A stretch of DNA of 6,678 bases from Acidobacteriaceae bacterium. Lineage in GTDB: Bacteria; Acidobacteriota; Vicinamibacteria; Vicinamibacterales; CAVVIG01. The notes under the pieces are model-generated. The model worked only from the letters and a program-made list of their open reading frames with translations. It made no database searches and was not told the origin of the DNA. The stretch is taken from NCBI GenBank assembly GCA_031274845.1, contig JAISPN010000003.1:1-6678 (forward strand), read 5' to 3'. Shown here piece after piece: positions 1 to 6,122 of this stretch; positions within the stretch are counted from its first letter, which is position 1; every line of letters begins with the position of its first letter. Both the position numbers and the translations under genes were made by a program.

Positions 1-2
1 CC

Positions 3-38
3 GATGCGTGGATTCTGCTCGCGCGCAAGGTCGTGTGA
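3..38 (+). CDS. Possible 3' end of an upstream gene (partial)
   Basis: Reading from base 3 gives DAWILLARKVV followed by TGA at 36-38. Nearly every codon ends in G or C, as in the genes downstream, so this may be the C-terminus of a gene that begins outside the window. Eleven residues are too few to name a family. The other two forward frames are open here too, so the frame choice rests on composition alone. If real, the gene ends 46 bases before yebC. Confidence 0.3.
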   Translation, partial: DAWILLARKVV

Positions 39-44
39 TAAGAT
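36..44 (+). promoter_or_regulatory. Candidate extended -10 promoter for the yebC-ruv operon
   Basis: TGATAAGAT fits an extended -10 element: TGN followed by TAAGAT at 39-44. The expected -35 position near 16-21 (TGCTCG) does not match consensus well, which extended -10 promoters tolerate. A start site near base 51 would give a leader of about 34 bases before yebC. The element overlaps the presumed stop codon of the upstream gene. This rests on motif matching only. Confidence 0.35.
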
Positions 45-72
45 CTTCCGTCCCCATCTCATTGATTTCGTT

Positions 73-76
73 GGAG
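73..76 (+). promoter_or_regulatory. Ribosome binding site of yebC
   Basis: GGAG lies 8 bases before the ATG at 85. It decides the yebC start, because the reading frame stays open upstream to base 4 and a longer, incorrect protein could otherwise be called. Confidence 0.7.
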
Positions 77-84
77 TTTTCAAC

Positions 85-834
85 ATGTCCGGCCATTCAA
101 AGTGGCACACAATCAAGCACAAGAAGGGCGCCGCTGACGCCAAGCGTGGAAAGATTTTCACGCGCATCATCAAGGAATTGACGGTTGCTGCCCGCGCGGG
201 CGGCGGCGACGCCGACACGAACCCACGGCTCCGCACGATCATCGCGGAAGCCAAGTCGGTCAACATGCCGTCGGACAACATCAAGCGCGCGAGTCGTCGC
301 GGTACTGGCGAAGAGCCGGGCGTGTCGTACGAAGAAGCCCAGTACGAGGCATACGGCCCCGGCGGCACCGGCGTGATCATGGATGTCCTCACGGACAACA
401 AGAACCGCACGGTGGGCGAGCTTCGGCACCTGCTGACGAAGTACGGCGGCAACCTCGCCGAAACGAACGCGGTGGCCTGGCAGTTCACCAAGAAGGGCTA
501 CATCGTTGTCGCCAAGGCGAAGTCGAATGAAGACACGCTGATGACGACCGTGCTCGACGCGGGCGGTGACGATCTGCAGGATGACGGCGACAACGGGGAA
601 GTGTTCTCGTCGGTCGATGCATTTCAGGCGGTGCTCGACGCCGTGAAGGGACGCGGCATCGCGCCGGAAGTCGCGGAGGTCTCGATGGTGCCGCAGAACT
701 ACCCGAAGCTCGAAGGCAAGGCGGCGCAGCAGATGGTCAAGCTGATGGACGCGCTCGACGACCACGACGACATCCGTCATGTGTGGTCGAACTTCGACAT
801 CGAGGAGAAGGAGATCGAGGCGTCGCTGGCGTGA
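85..834 (+). CDS. yebC: YebC/PmpR/TACO1-family protein
   Basis: This 249-residue protein is a full-length YebC-family member (E. coli YebC is 246 residues). The family signature MSGHSKWHTIKHKKGAADAK opens the protein, and TNPRLRTIIAEAKSVNMPSDNIKRA follows at about 45-69. The middle carries YEAYGPGG (87-94), DNKNRTV (104-110) and GGNLAETNAVAWQF (121-134). An acidic stretch (DDLQDDGDNGE) lies at 162-172, and MVPQNYP at 201-207 comes before the last helical part. The family was long annotated as transcriptional regulators (PmpR in Pseudomonas). Mitochondrial TACO1 and bacterial YebC2 point instead to a ribosome-associated role in translating difficult stretches such as polyproline. The first codon is set by the GGAG site and the conserved N-terminus. 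The stop codon overlaps the GTG start of ruvC, and yebC next to ruvC is a widespread arrangement. The family assignment is firm; the molecular role in this organism is inferred. Confidence 0.97.
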   Translation: MSGHSKWHTIKHKKGAADAKRGKIFTRIIKELTVAARAGGGDADTNPRLRTIIAEAKSVNMPSDNIKRASRRGTGEEPGVSYEEAQYEAYGPGGTGVIMDVLTDNKNRTVGELRHLLTKYGGNLAETNAVAWQFTKKGYIVVAKAKSNEDTLMTTVLDAGGDDLQDDGDNGEVFSSVDAFQAVLDAVKGRGIAPEVAEVSMVPQNYPKLEGKAAQQMVKLMDALDDHDDIRHVWSNFDIEEKEIEASLA

Positions 835-1379
835 CGATCTTTGGCATCGATCCCGGGACCGACCGCACGGGCTACGGCTGCGTGGTCAGCGAAGGATCGC
901 GCCATCGAATGATTGCGAGCGGCGCGATCTGCAGCTCCGCCGCCGCGTCGTTTTCCGACAAGCTCCTCAAGATTCACGCAGGTCTGGCGGCGCTCATCGC
1001 TGAGTGCCGTCCGGACTGCGTGGCCATCGAAAATCTTTTTCATGCGGTCAATGCGCGGAGCGCGCTGAAGCTCGGTCACGCGCGTGGCGTGGCGATGCTT
1101 GCCGCGGCCGAAGCGGGTGTGCCGATCGTCGAGTACACGCCGACGGAAGTGAAGCGGGCGGTGGTCGGCTATGGCCGCGCCGAAAAAGCGCAGGTGCAGG
1201 CGATGGTGAAGCTGCTACTTGGTCTGCCAGCCGTTCCAACGCCGCACGATGCCGCCGATGCGCTCGCGGTGGCGATTTGTCACTCGCACCTTTCGCATCC
1301 CAGTCGTCCGGTTGCGTCTCGCGGCGGCCGCCGGACCGCGGCCACGGACTGGCGGAAATTCAAGCTGGCGCGCCCGTGA
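831..1379 (+). CDS. ruvC: Holliday junction endonuclease RuvC
   Basis: RuvC makes paired cuts across Holliday junctions, working with RuvAB late in homologous recombination and fork repair. The protein has 182 residues (E. coli RuvC has 173). It shows the RNase H-like fold signature and all four acidic active-site residues: D7 in FGIDPGT, E67 in AIENLF, and D140 and D143 in PHDAADALA. GHARGVAM (82-89) and YTPTEVKRAVVG (102-113) are also typical. I chose the GTG at 831 because the family begins with MTIFGIDPG at this point. Its GTGA overlaps the yebC stop, with GAGG at 817-820 ten bases upstream and a stronger AAGGAG at 808-813 that is rather far away. An in-frame GTG at 783 would add 16 residues without family support. 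The tail after D143 is basic and slightly long, ending WRKFKLARP. It overlaps ruvA by four bases, so translational coupling is likely. Confidence 0.97.
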   Translation: MTIFGIDPGTDRTGYGCVVSEGSRHRMIASGAICSSAAASFSDKLLKIHAGLAALIAECRPDCVAIENLFHAVNARSALKLGHARGVAMLAAAEAGVPIVEYTPTEVKRAVVGYGRAEKAQVQAMVKLLLGLPAVPTPHDAADALAVAICHSHLSHPSRPVASRGGRRTAATDWRKFKLARP

Positions 1380-1972
1380 TCGCTCATCTGCGCGGACGGA
1401 TTTCAAGCAAAGGTCCCAGTCGCGTCGTCGTGGATGTCCACGGCGTCGGATACGATGTGATGATTCCGCTGTCGACCTTTTACGGTCTCGGCGAGGTGGG
1501 CAGCGATCTGTCGCTGCGCATTCACACGCACGTGCGCGAGGACGCGCTCGCGCTCTTCGGGTTCGCCACCGCGCTTGAACAAAATCTGTTCGAGCGTCTC
1601 ATCGGGATCAGCGGAATCGGTCCGAAGCTCGCGTTAGCGGTATTGTCCGGCATCGAGCCGCGCGATCTGTTGCGCGCCATCGGTCACGGCGATGTGGCGA
1701 GGCTCACGCGCATTCCCGGCGTCGGCAAGAAGACCGCGGAGCGCATCGTGCTCGAACTGAAAGACAAGATGCCTGTGGTCGAAGAGGCCGAGGCGTCGAG
1801 CGGCAGCGTGACGGAGCCATCGGTGCTCAGAGACGATGTGCTCTCGGCGCTCGTCAACCTGGGATATCATCGGCCGCTTGCCGAGAAAGCCGTGGACGTG
1901 GTCGTCAAGACCGCGCCGGATGGCGATTTCGAGCGGACGTTGAAGCATGCACTCCGCGAGCTGGCTCGATGA
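1376..1972 (+). CDS. ruvA: Holliday junction branch migration complex subunit RuvA
   Basis: RuvA binds the four-way junction as a tetramer and loads the RuvB motor. This 198-residue protein (E. coli has 203) shows the three expected parts. The N-terminal OB-fold domain starts IAHLRGRI and contains VDVHGVGYDV (19-28). A double helix-hairpin-helix region has LIGISGIGPKLA at 75-86 and LTRIPGVGKKTAERI at 110-124. After an acidic linker (134-150), the C-terminal RuvB-binding helices begin near 151 with DDVLSALVNLGY. The acidic pin residues E55 and D56, which sit at the junction centre in E. coli RuvA, are present in VREDAL. The GTG start lies in GTGA, overlapping the ruvC stop. No clear Shine-Dalgarno sequence precedes it, so translation probably depends on ribosomes ending ruvC. 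The frame stays open far upstream, but that longer reading is antisense in character and unsupported. Confidence 0.97.
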   Translation: MIAHLRGRISSKGPSRVVVDVHGVGYDVMIPLSTFYGLGEVGSDLSLRIHTHVREDALALFGFATALEQNLFERLIGISGIGPKLALAVLSGIEPRDLLRAIGHGDVARLTRIPGVGKKTAERIVLELKDKMPVVEEAEASSGSVTEPSVLRDDVLSALVNLGYHRPLAEKAVDVVVKTAPDGDFERTLKHALRELAR

Positions 1973-1975
1973 GCC
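1963..1975 (+). repeat. Short hairpin across the ruvA stop codon
   Basis: GGCTC, a GAT loop, and GAGCC make a perfect 5-bp stem that includes the ruvA TGA (1970-1972) and ends 11 bases before the ruvB ATG. The following CTTCTCTT is pyrimidine-rich but is not a T-run, so this is not a convincing terminator. It could affect ruvB initiation, or it could be chance in GC-rich DNA. Confidence 0.3.
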
Positions 1976-1986
1976 GCTTCTCTTGA

Positions 1987-3012
1987 ATGAACGTGTCTGA
2001 CGATCGCCTGGTCACGGCTGCACGCGTCGATGAAGACGCTCAATACGAAGCGGGACTCCGTCCACGCACGCTCAACGATTACATCGGTCAGGATCGCGTG
2101 CGCGAGAATCTGGATGTGTCGATTGCCGCGGCGCGGCAGCGGGGCGATGCGCTCGATCACGTGTTGCTGTACGGTCCACCGGGATTGGGCAAGACGACGC
2201 TGGCGTATGTGATTGGCAACGAGCTTGGTGTGCCGGTGCGCGCGACGTCCGGGCCGGCGCTCGAAAAGACCGGAGATCTTGCGGGCATCCTGACGAACCT
2301 CGGCGAGCGTGAGGTGCTGTTCATCGATGAGATCCACCGGATGTCGCCGGTGATCGAGGAGATGCTGTACCCGGCCCTTGAAGACTACGAAATCGACATC
2401 GTCATCGGGCAGGGCCCCGGCGCGAGGTCGGTGAAGATGGGGCTGCAGAAGTTCACGCTCATCGGCGCGACGACCAGAGCCGGGTTGCTGACTTCGCCGC
2501 TGCGCGCCCGGTTCGGCATCGTGCATCGCCTCGAGTTCTACGAGGAAAAAGATCTCGAGGAGATCGTGCGGCGATCGGCGAGGATTCTTGATGTGCCGAT
2601 TGCGGATGCGGCGGCACGGGAACTGTCGCGCCGGTCGCGCGGGACGCCGCGTATCGCCAACCGCCTCTTGCGGCGCGTTCGCGATTACGCGCAGGTTCGC
2701 GCTGACGGTACGATTACGATCGATGTCGCGCTGGCCGCGCTGAAGCTGCTGGAGGTCGACGAGTACGGGTTTGACGAAATCGACCGCAAGCTGCTCCGGA
2801 CGATCGTCGAGAAGTTCGGCGGTGGCCCGGTCGGCGTGAACAGCATTGCGGCGGCGATCAGCGAAGAGCGGGACGCGATCGAAGATATCTACGAGCCGTT
2901 TCTCATTCAGATCGGCTTTATCGACAGGACGCCGCGCGGACGTGTCGCGACACCTCGCGCGTATGACTATCTGGGCCTTCAGCCGCCCAAGAGGGATTCA
3001 CGACTGTGGTAA
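1987..3012 (+). CDS. ruvB: Holliday junction branch migration ATPase RuvB
   Basis: RuvB is the hexameric AAA+ motor that pumps DNA through the RuvA-bound junction. The protein is 341 residues, close to the usual 330-350. LRPRTLNDYIGQ (24-35) opens the ATPase core. Walker A is GPPGLGKT (63-70) with K69, and Walker B is LFIDEIHR (111-118) with D114 and E115. Sensor 1 is in GATTRAG (160-166). The arginine finger is R175 in SPLRARFG, matching E. coli R174, and sensor 2 is R222 in RGTPRIANRLLRRVRD. The winged-helix domain follows and includes GGGPVGVNSIAAAISEE (278-294) and IGFIDRTPRGR (309-319). The ATG at 1987 is 14 bases past the ruvA stop, and no good Shine-Dalgarno sequence precedes it. GTG at 1993 is a possible alternative that would cost two residues. 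All key residues are intact, so the protein should be active. Confidence 0.98.
   Translation: MNVSDDRLVTAARVDEDAQYEAGLRPRTLNDYIGQDRVRENLDVSIAAARQRGDALDHVLLYGPPGLGKTTLAYVIGNELGVPVRATSGPALEKTGDLAGILTNLGEREVLFIDEIHRMSPVIEEMLYPALEDYEIDIVIGQGPGARSVKMGLQKFTLIGATTRAGLLTSPLRARFGIVHRLEFYEEKDLEEIVRRSARILDVPIADAAARELSRRSRGTPRIANRLLRRVRDYAQVRADGTITIDVALAALKLLEVDEYGFDEIDRKLLRTIVEKFGGGPVGVNSIAAAISEERDAIEDIYEPFLIQIGFIDRTPRGRVATPRAYDYLGLQPPKRDSRLW
2991..2996 (+). promoter_or_regulatory. Ribosome binding site of fabH inside ruvB
   Basis: GAGGGA sits in the last codons of ruvB, 9 bases before the GTG at 3006. It is among the clearest Shine-Dalgarno sequences in the window and favours the start that overlaps ruvB over the GTG at 3054, which lacks one. 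Confidence 0.55.
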
Positions 3013-4037
3013 CCAATCGACAGACGATCAACCGACGTTGCACCGGGCGTCCCGTGACGATTGCGTCGCTCTCGACTTACGTTCCTCCTCGTGTGTTGAC
3101 CAACGCCGATCTCGAGAAGCTGGTGGACACGTCCAACGAATGGATTCTTCAGCGCACCGGCATTCACGAACGGCACATCGTCGATCCGGGCGTGACGACC
3201 TCAGACCTTGCCAAGGAAGCCGCGACCGAGGCGATTAGCCGCGCGGGGCTGACGCCGGACGATATCGGGCTGATTGTCGTCGGCACCGTCACGCCGGACA
3301 TGCTGTTTCCGAGCACCGCGTGCCTCCTGCAAAACAAGATTGGCGCGTCACGCGCGTGGGGGTTCGACTTGAGCGCGGCGTGCTCGGCGTTCACGTACTC
3401 GCTCACGACCGCGACGCAGATTGTCGCGGCCGGAGGCACCGATCACGCGCTTGTCGTGGGCGCCGACGTGATGTCGAGCATCATCGACTACCGGGATCGC
3501 ACCACGTGCGTGCTGTTTGGTGACGGCGCCGGCGCGGTGGTTGTCTCCGCGGCGGACAGTCAGTCGGCCAATGTGATTCTCGACTTCGAGCACGAAATCG
3601 ATGGCTCCGGGAGCCATGCGCTGTTCATGCCGGCTGGCGGGAGCGCGCGGCCGGCGTCGCACGAGACGGTCGATCAGCGGATGCACTACGTCAAGCAGGA
3701 TGGCGGAACGGTGTTCAAGTTCGCCGTGCGCAAGACCGAAGAGGTGGCCCGGCGTCTGCTCGAGCGGAACGGTCTCACGCCAGAGAGTCTCGACCTGTTC
3801 GTCTCTCATCAGGCGAACCGCCGCATCATCATGTCGGCGACCGAAAAGCTTGGTGTGCCGCAGGAAAAAGTGATCATCAACATCGAGCGTTTCGGCAACA
3901 CGACGGCGGCAACCATTCCGCTCGCGTTGAACGATGCGATGCTGAGCGGCCGCTTGAAAAAGGGGAATCTGGTGCTGCTGGCCTCGGTCGGCGCCGGCTT
4001 CACCGTCGGCGCGGTCTTGCTTCGCTGGGGCATCTGA
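3006..4037 (+). CDS. fabH: Beta-ketoacyl-ACP synthase III (FabH)
   Basis: FabH condenses an acyl-CoA, usually acetyl-CoA, with malonyl-ACP to start each round of type II fatty acid synthesis. The reading gives 343 residues. The catalytic triad is visible: C126 in DLSAACSAFTY, H268 in SHQANRRI, and N298 in ERFGNTTAAT. Other family marks are NEWILQRTGIHERH (44-57), GLIVVGTVTPD (88-98), FGDGAGAVVV (171-180), and a glycine-rich C-terminus with SVGAGFTVGA (327-336), where many relatives have TWGA. The start is uncertain. GTG at 3006 has a good ribosome binding site and overlaps the ruvB stop by 7 bases. GTG at 3054 would give a 327-residue protein whose first residues line up better with the E. 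coli N-terminus. The gene sits between DNA-repair and tRNA-modification genes with no acpP, fabD, fabG or plsX nearby, so it is probably co-transcribed without a pathway link. A specialised KAS III with another acyl primer cannot be excluded. Confidence 0.94.
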   Translation: MVTNRQTINRRCTGRPVTIASLSTYVPPRVLTNADLEKLVDTSNEWILQRTGIHERHIVDPGVTTSDLAKEAATEAISRAGLTPDDIGLIVVGTVTPDMLFPSTACLLQNKIGASRAWGFDLSAACSAFTYSLTTATQIVAAGGTDHALVVGADVMSSIIDYRDRTTCVLFGDGAGAVVVSAADSQSANVILDFEHEIDGSGSHALFMPAGGSARPASHETVDQRMHYVKQDGGTVFKFAVRKTEEVARRLLERNGLTPESLDLFVSHQANRRIIMSATEKLGVPQEKVIINIERFGNTTAATIPLALNDAMLSGRLKKGNLVLLASVGAGFTVGAVLLRWGI

Positions 4038-4051
4038 CGCCGCGCGGCGTC
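4036..4051 (+). repeat. Perfect 16-base palindrome after fabH
   Basis: GACGCCGCGCGGCGTC equals its own reverse complement. As RNA it could fold as a 6-bp stem with a GCGC loop. It overlaps the last two bases of the fabH stop codon (4035-4037) and lies in the 40-base gap before queA. No T-run follows (TGCTTCACAG), so intrinsic termination is unlikely. A weak attenuator, an RNA-stability hairpin, or a protein site are all possible. Confidence 0.45.
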
Positions 4052-4077
4052 TGCTTCACAGAAGATCCGTTAGGTTG

Positions 4078-5145
4078 ATGCTGGTCAGCGACTTCGATTT
4101 CGATCTGCCGCTCGACCAGATCGCGCAGGAGCCGCCAGCGCAACGCGGGACGTCACGGCTGTTGTGCCTCTCCCGCGCGACCGGCGCCATTGCACACACG
4201 TCTGTTGCCTCGTTGCCGGATTTACTCCGGCCACGCGATCTCCTCGTCGTCAACAACACGCGCGTGTTCCCGGCCCGGTTGCTGGGACATCGATCGCCAA
4301 GTGGCGGCGCGGTCGAGTGTCTGCTCGTCGCGAAGGCGTCGACACACGAGGCGCAGACGCCGGACTGCGAGTACTGGGAAGCGCTCGTGTCTCCCGGGCA
4401 GAAGTTGAAGCCCGGCGCGCGGATGATCTTTGCGGGATCGAGCGCGCTGCACGGCGAAATTCTCGAACGTCGTCTCTTTGGCCGGCGACTCGTCGCGCTT
4501 CGCACGGTGGATGGGACTGCTGTTGAAGAGGCGATCGATGAGATCGGCCACATGCCGCTGCCGCCGTACATCAAGCGGGCCGATCGTCTCTCCGATCGCG
4601 AGCGTTATCAGACCGTGTTCGCGCGTCCTCGCGGGTCCATTGCCGCGCCGACCGCGGGTTTGCACTTTACGCCGGAGCTTCTTGCCTCGCTGACGAGTCG
4701 AGGCATCGAGCGGGTTGAGATCACGCTGCACGTTGGCTACGGCACATTTCAACCGGTACGTGTCGATCGCGTCGAACAACATGCGGTGGCGCCGGAGCGC
4801 TACGAGATTACGCCCGAGGCCGCCGAGACGATTGAACGCGCGCGCGCGGACGGCCGGCGTGTGATTGCCGTCGGGACGACGACGACGCGGACGCTTGAAG
4901 CGGTCGCGCTTGCTAATGGAGGCCGCGTTGTTGCGGGTGCGGGAGAGGCGGCGCTGTTTATCTATCCCGGTTTCGACTTCCAGGTAATCGACGGGTTGCT
5001 CACGAACTTTCATCTGCCGCAGTCGTCGCTGTTGATGCTGGTGGCCGCGTTTGCTGGCCGTGAACAGGCGCTCTCGGCGTACCGCGACGCCGTCGCCAGC
5101 GGCTACCGGTTCTACAGCTACGGCGACGCGATGTTGATTCTTTGA
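4078..5145 (+). CDS. queA: S-adenosylmethionine:tRNA ribosyltransferase-isomerase QueA
   Basis: QueA transfers and isomerises the ribosyl part of S-adenosylmethionine onto preQ1 at position 34 of tRNAs with GUN anticodons, giving epoxyqueuosine. The protein has 355 residues, against 356 in E. coli. Signatures run through the whole length: VSDFDFDLP (3-11), VNNTRVFPARL (58-68), GHMPLPPYIKR (157-167), YQTVFA (177-182), SIAAPTAGLHFT (187-198), HVGYGTFQPV (218-227), VGTTTTRTLE (265-274), TNFHLPQSSLLMLVAAFAG (309-327) and the end GYRFYSYGDAMLI. ATG at 4078 fits the family N-terminus. The TTG just before it (4075) is in frame but adds only one residue. No well-spaced Shine-Dalgarno sequence is present; AGG at 4072-4074 is too close. 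No other queuosine gene (tgt, queC, queD, queE, queF, queG) is in the window, although tgt often lies near queA elsewhere. Confidence 0.98.
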   Translation: MLVSDFDFDLPLDQIAQEPPAQRGTSRLLCLSRATGAIAHTSVASLPDLLRPRDLLVVNNTRVFPARLLGHRSPSGGAVECLLVAKASTHEAQTPDCEYWEALVSPGQKLKPGARMIFAGSSALHGEILERRLFGRRLVALRTVDGTAVEEAIDEIGHMPLPPYIKRADRLSDRERYQTVFARPRGSIAAPTAGLHFTPELLASLTSRGIERVEITLHVGYGTFQPVRVDRVEQHAVAPERYEITPEAAETIERARADGRRVIAVGTTTTRTLEAVALANGGRVVAGAGEAALFIYPGFDFQVIDGLLTNFHLPQSSLLMLVAAFAGREQALSAYRDAVASGYRFYSYGDAMLIL

Positions 5146-5160
5146 AGAGAGTGCTTTAAT
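5134..5160 (+). promoter_or_regulatory. Candidate promoter for the deoxyhypusine-synthase-like gene
   Basis: TTGATT at 5134-5139, inside the end of queA, and TTTAAT at 5155-5160 are separated by 15 bases, which is short. TGC directly before TTTAAT makes an extended -10 element that could compensate. The stretch is clearly richer in A and T than its surroundings. A start site would fall near 5167, almost on the ATG at 5169, implying a leaderless or nearly leaderless message. This is motif evidence only. Confidence 0.35.
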
Positions 5161-5168
5161 TACCGGAC

Positions 5169-6122
5169 ATGGCATTTCGCTACGAGGAATTCGATCTGTC
5201 GGACGTGCGGACGTATCCGTTGAAGTCCCGGCGGAGCAAGGTGACGACCGGAAATTTCGCGCGGCCTGTTGATGGCGCGGCGACGGTCGGACAACTGCTG
5301 GCATCGATGCCGGACGTGCTTGCCGCCGCCGATCTTCGCGCGGTCGTCGACGCGATCGTCTCGGCGAAGCGGGCTGGCCGCGGCATCTTGTGGGGACTTG
5401 GCGCGCACGTCGTGAAGACGGGCCTTGGGCCGGTCGTCATCGATCTCATGCGGCGAGGATTCGTCTCGGGCATTGCCACCAACGGCGCGACGGTCATTCA
5501 CGATTTCGAAATCGCGCTCGCCGGCGCGACGTCGGAAGACGTTGACGAAGCGCTTGGTCCAGGGATGTTCGGCATGGCGGACGAAACCGGACGCTTGCTG
5601 AATGCGGCCATTGCTGATGGCGCGCGTGAAGGTTTCGGTCTGGGACAAGCGGTCGGACGATTTCTGCGCGCGCGCGAACCGCAGCACGCGCGAGCAAGCC
5701 TGCTGGCGATGGCGGCGGAGTTCGAGATTCCGGTGACGGTCCATGTCGCCATCGGCACGGACATCATCCACATGCACCCGGCGGCGTCGGGCGCGGCGAT
5801 TGGTGAGACGAGCCTGCGCGACTTCCGGTACTTCGTGAGCAACGTGGCGCAACTCGATGGCGGGGTGTACCTCAATTGCGGTTCGGCGGTCGTGCTGCCT
5901 GAGGTGTTTCTGAAGGCGGTGGCGCTCGCGCGCAATCGCGGCATCGCTCTCGACGGATTGACGACGGTGAATCTGGACTTCGTCCGGCACTATCGCCCGC
6001 AGACGAATGTCGTGACGCGGCCGACCGCGGGCACTGGCCGCGGCTATTCGCTGGTCGGTCATCACGAGATCATGATTCCGCTCCTCGCGGCGCTCCTGAT
6101 TGAGCAGGACGCACGGTCGTAA
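5169..6122 (+). CDS. Deoxyhypusine-synthase-like protein, function unknown
   Basis: This 317-residue protein resembles the NAD-dependent deoxyhypusine synthase superfamily, in the bacterial branch often labelled deoxyhypusine synthase family protein. GAHVVKTGLGPVVIDLM (78-94) and IATNGATVIHDFEIAL (102-117) line up with the SNxISSGxRExI and TTAGGxEED blocks of true deoxyhypusine synthases. IGTDIIHMHPAASGAAIG (195-212) resembles their substrate/NAD loop. GMFGMADETGRLLN (132-145), GSAVVLPEVFLKA (238-250), LDFVRHYRPQTNVVTRP (269-285) and GYSLVGHHEIMIPLL (292-306) look like branch-specific conserved blocks. The essential lysine of true enzymes lies in the C-terminal third (Lys329 in human), yet no lysine occurs here after K249, so hypusine chemistry is doubtful. 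I see no signal peptide or membrane segment. The ATG at 5169 has only a distant GAGAG or a GGA one base away, so initiation may be leaderless. The gene lies between queA and a tRNA, hinting at a translation-related role. The fold call is fairly sure; the function is unknown. Confidence 0.85.
   Translation: MAFRYEEFDLSDVRTYPLKSRRSKVTTGNFARPVDGAATVGQLLASMPDVLAAADLRAVVDAIVSAKRAGRGILWGLGAHVVKTGLGPVVIDLMRRGFVSGIATNGATVIHDFEIALAGATSEDVDEALGPGMFGMADETGRLLNAAIADGAREGFGLGQAVGRFLRAREPQHARASLLAMAAEFEIPVTVHVAIGTDIIHMHPAASGAAIGETSLRDFRYFVSNVAQLDGGVYLNCGSAVVLPEVFLKAVALARNRGIALDGLTTVNLDFVRHYRPQTNVVTRPTAGTGRGYSLVGHHEIMIPLLAALLIEQDARS

Noticed and set aside
4..84. N-terminal extension of yebC
   Set aside because: The frame is open, but YebC proteins begin MSGHSKW, and a ribosome binding site precedes that ATG.
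97..780. A 227-codon minus-strand frame opposite yebC
   Set aside because: It is a shadow of yebC with low-complexity Arg/Val/His content and no recognisable domain.
1004..1375. A long N-terminal extension of ruvA reaching back into ruvC
   Set aside because: The extra residues are an out-of-frame reading of ruvC, rich in Arg, Gly and Ala. RuvA proteins begin at the IAHLRGRI motif, matching GTG at 1376.
4036..4060. Intrinsic terminator between fabH and queA
   Set aside because: The palindrome could form a stem, but no run of T residues follows it.
4222..5304. A 360-codon open frame on the minus strand
   Set aside because: It lies antisense to queA, which has full family signatures. Long antisense frames are expected where third positions are G or C; the product is arginine-rich and shows no motif.
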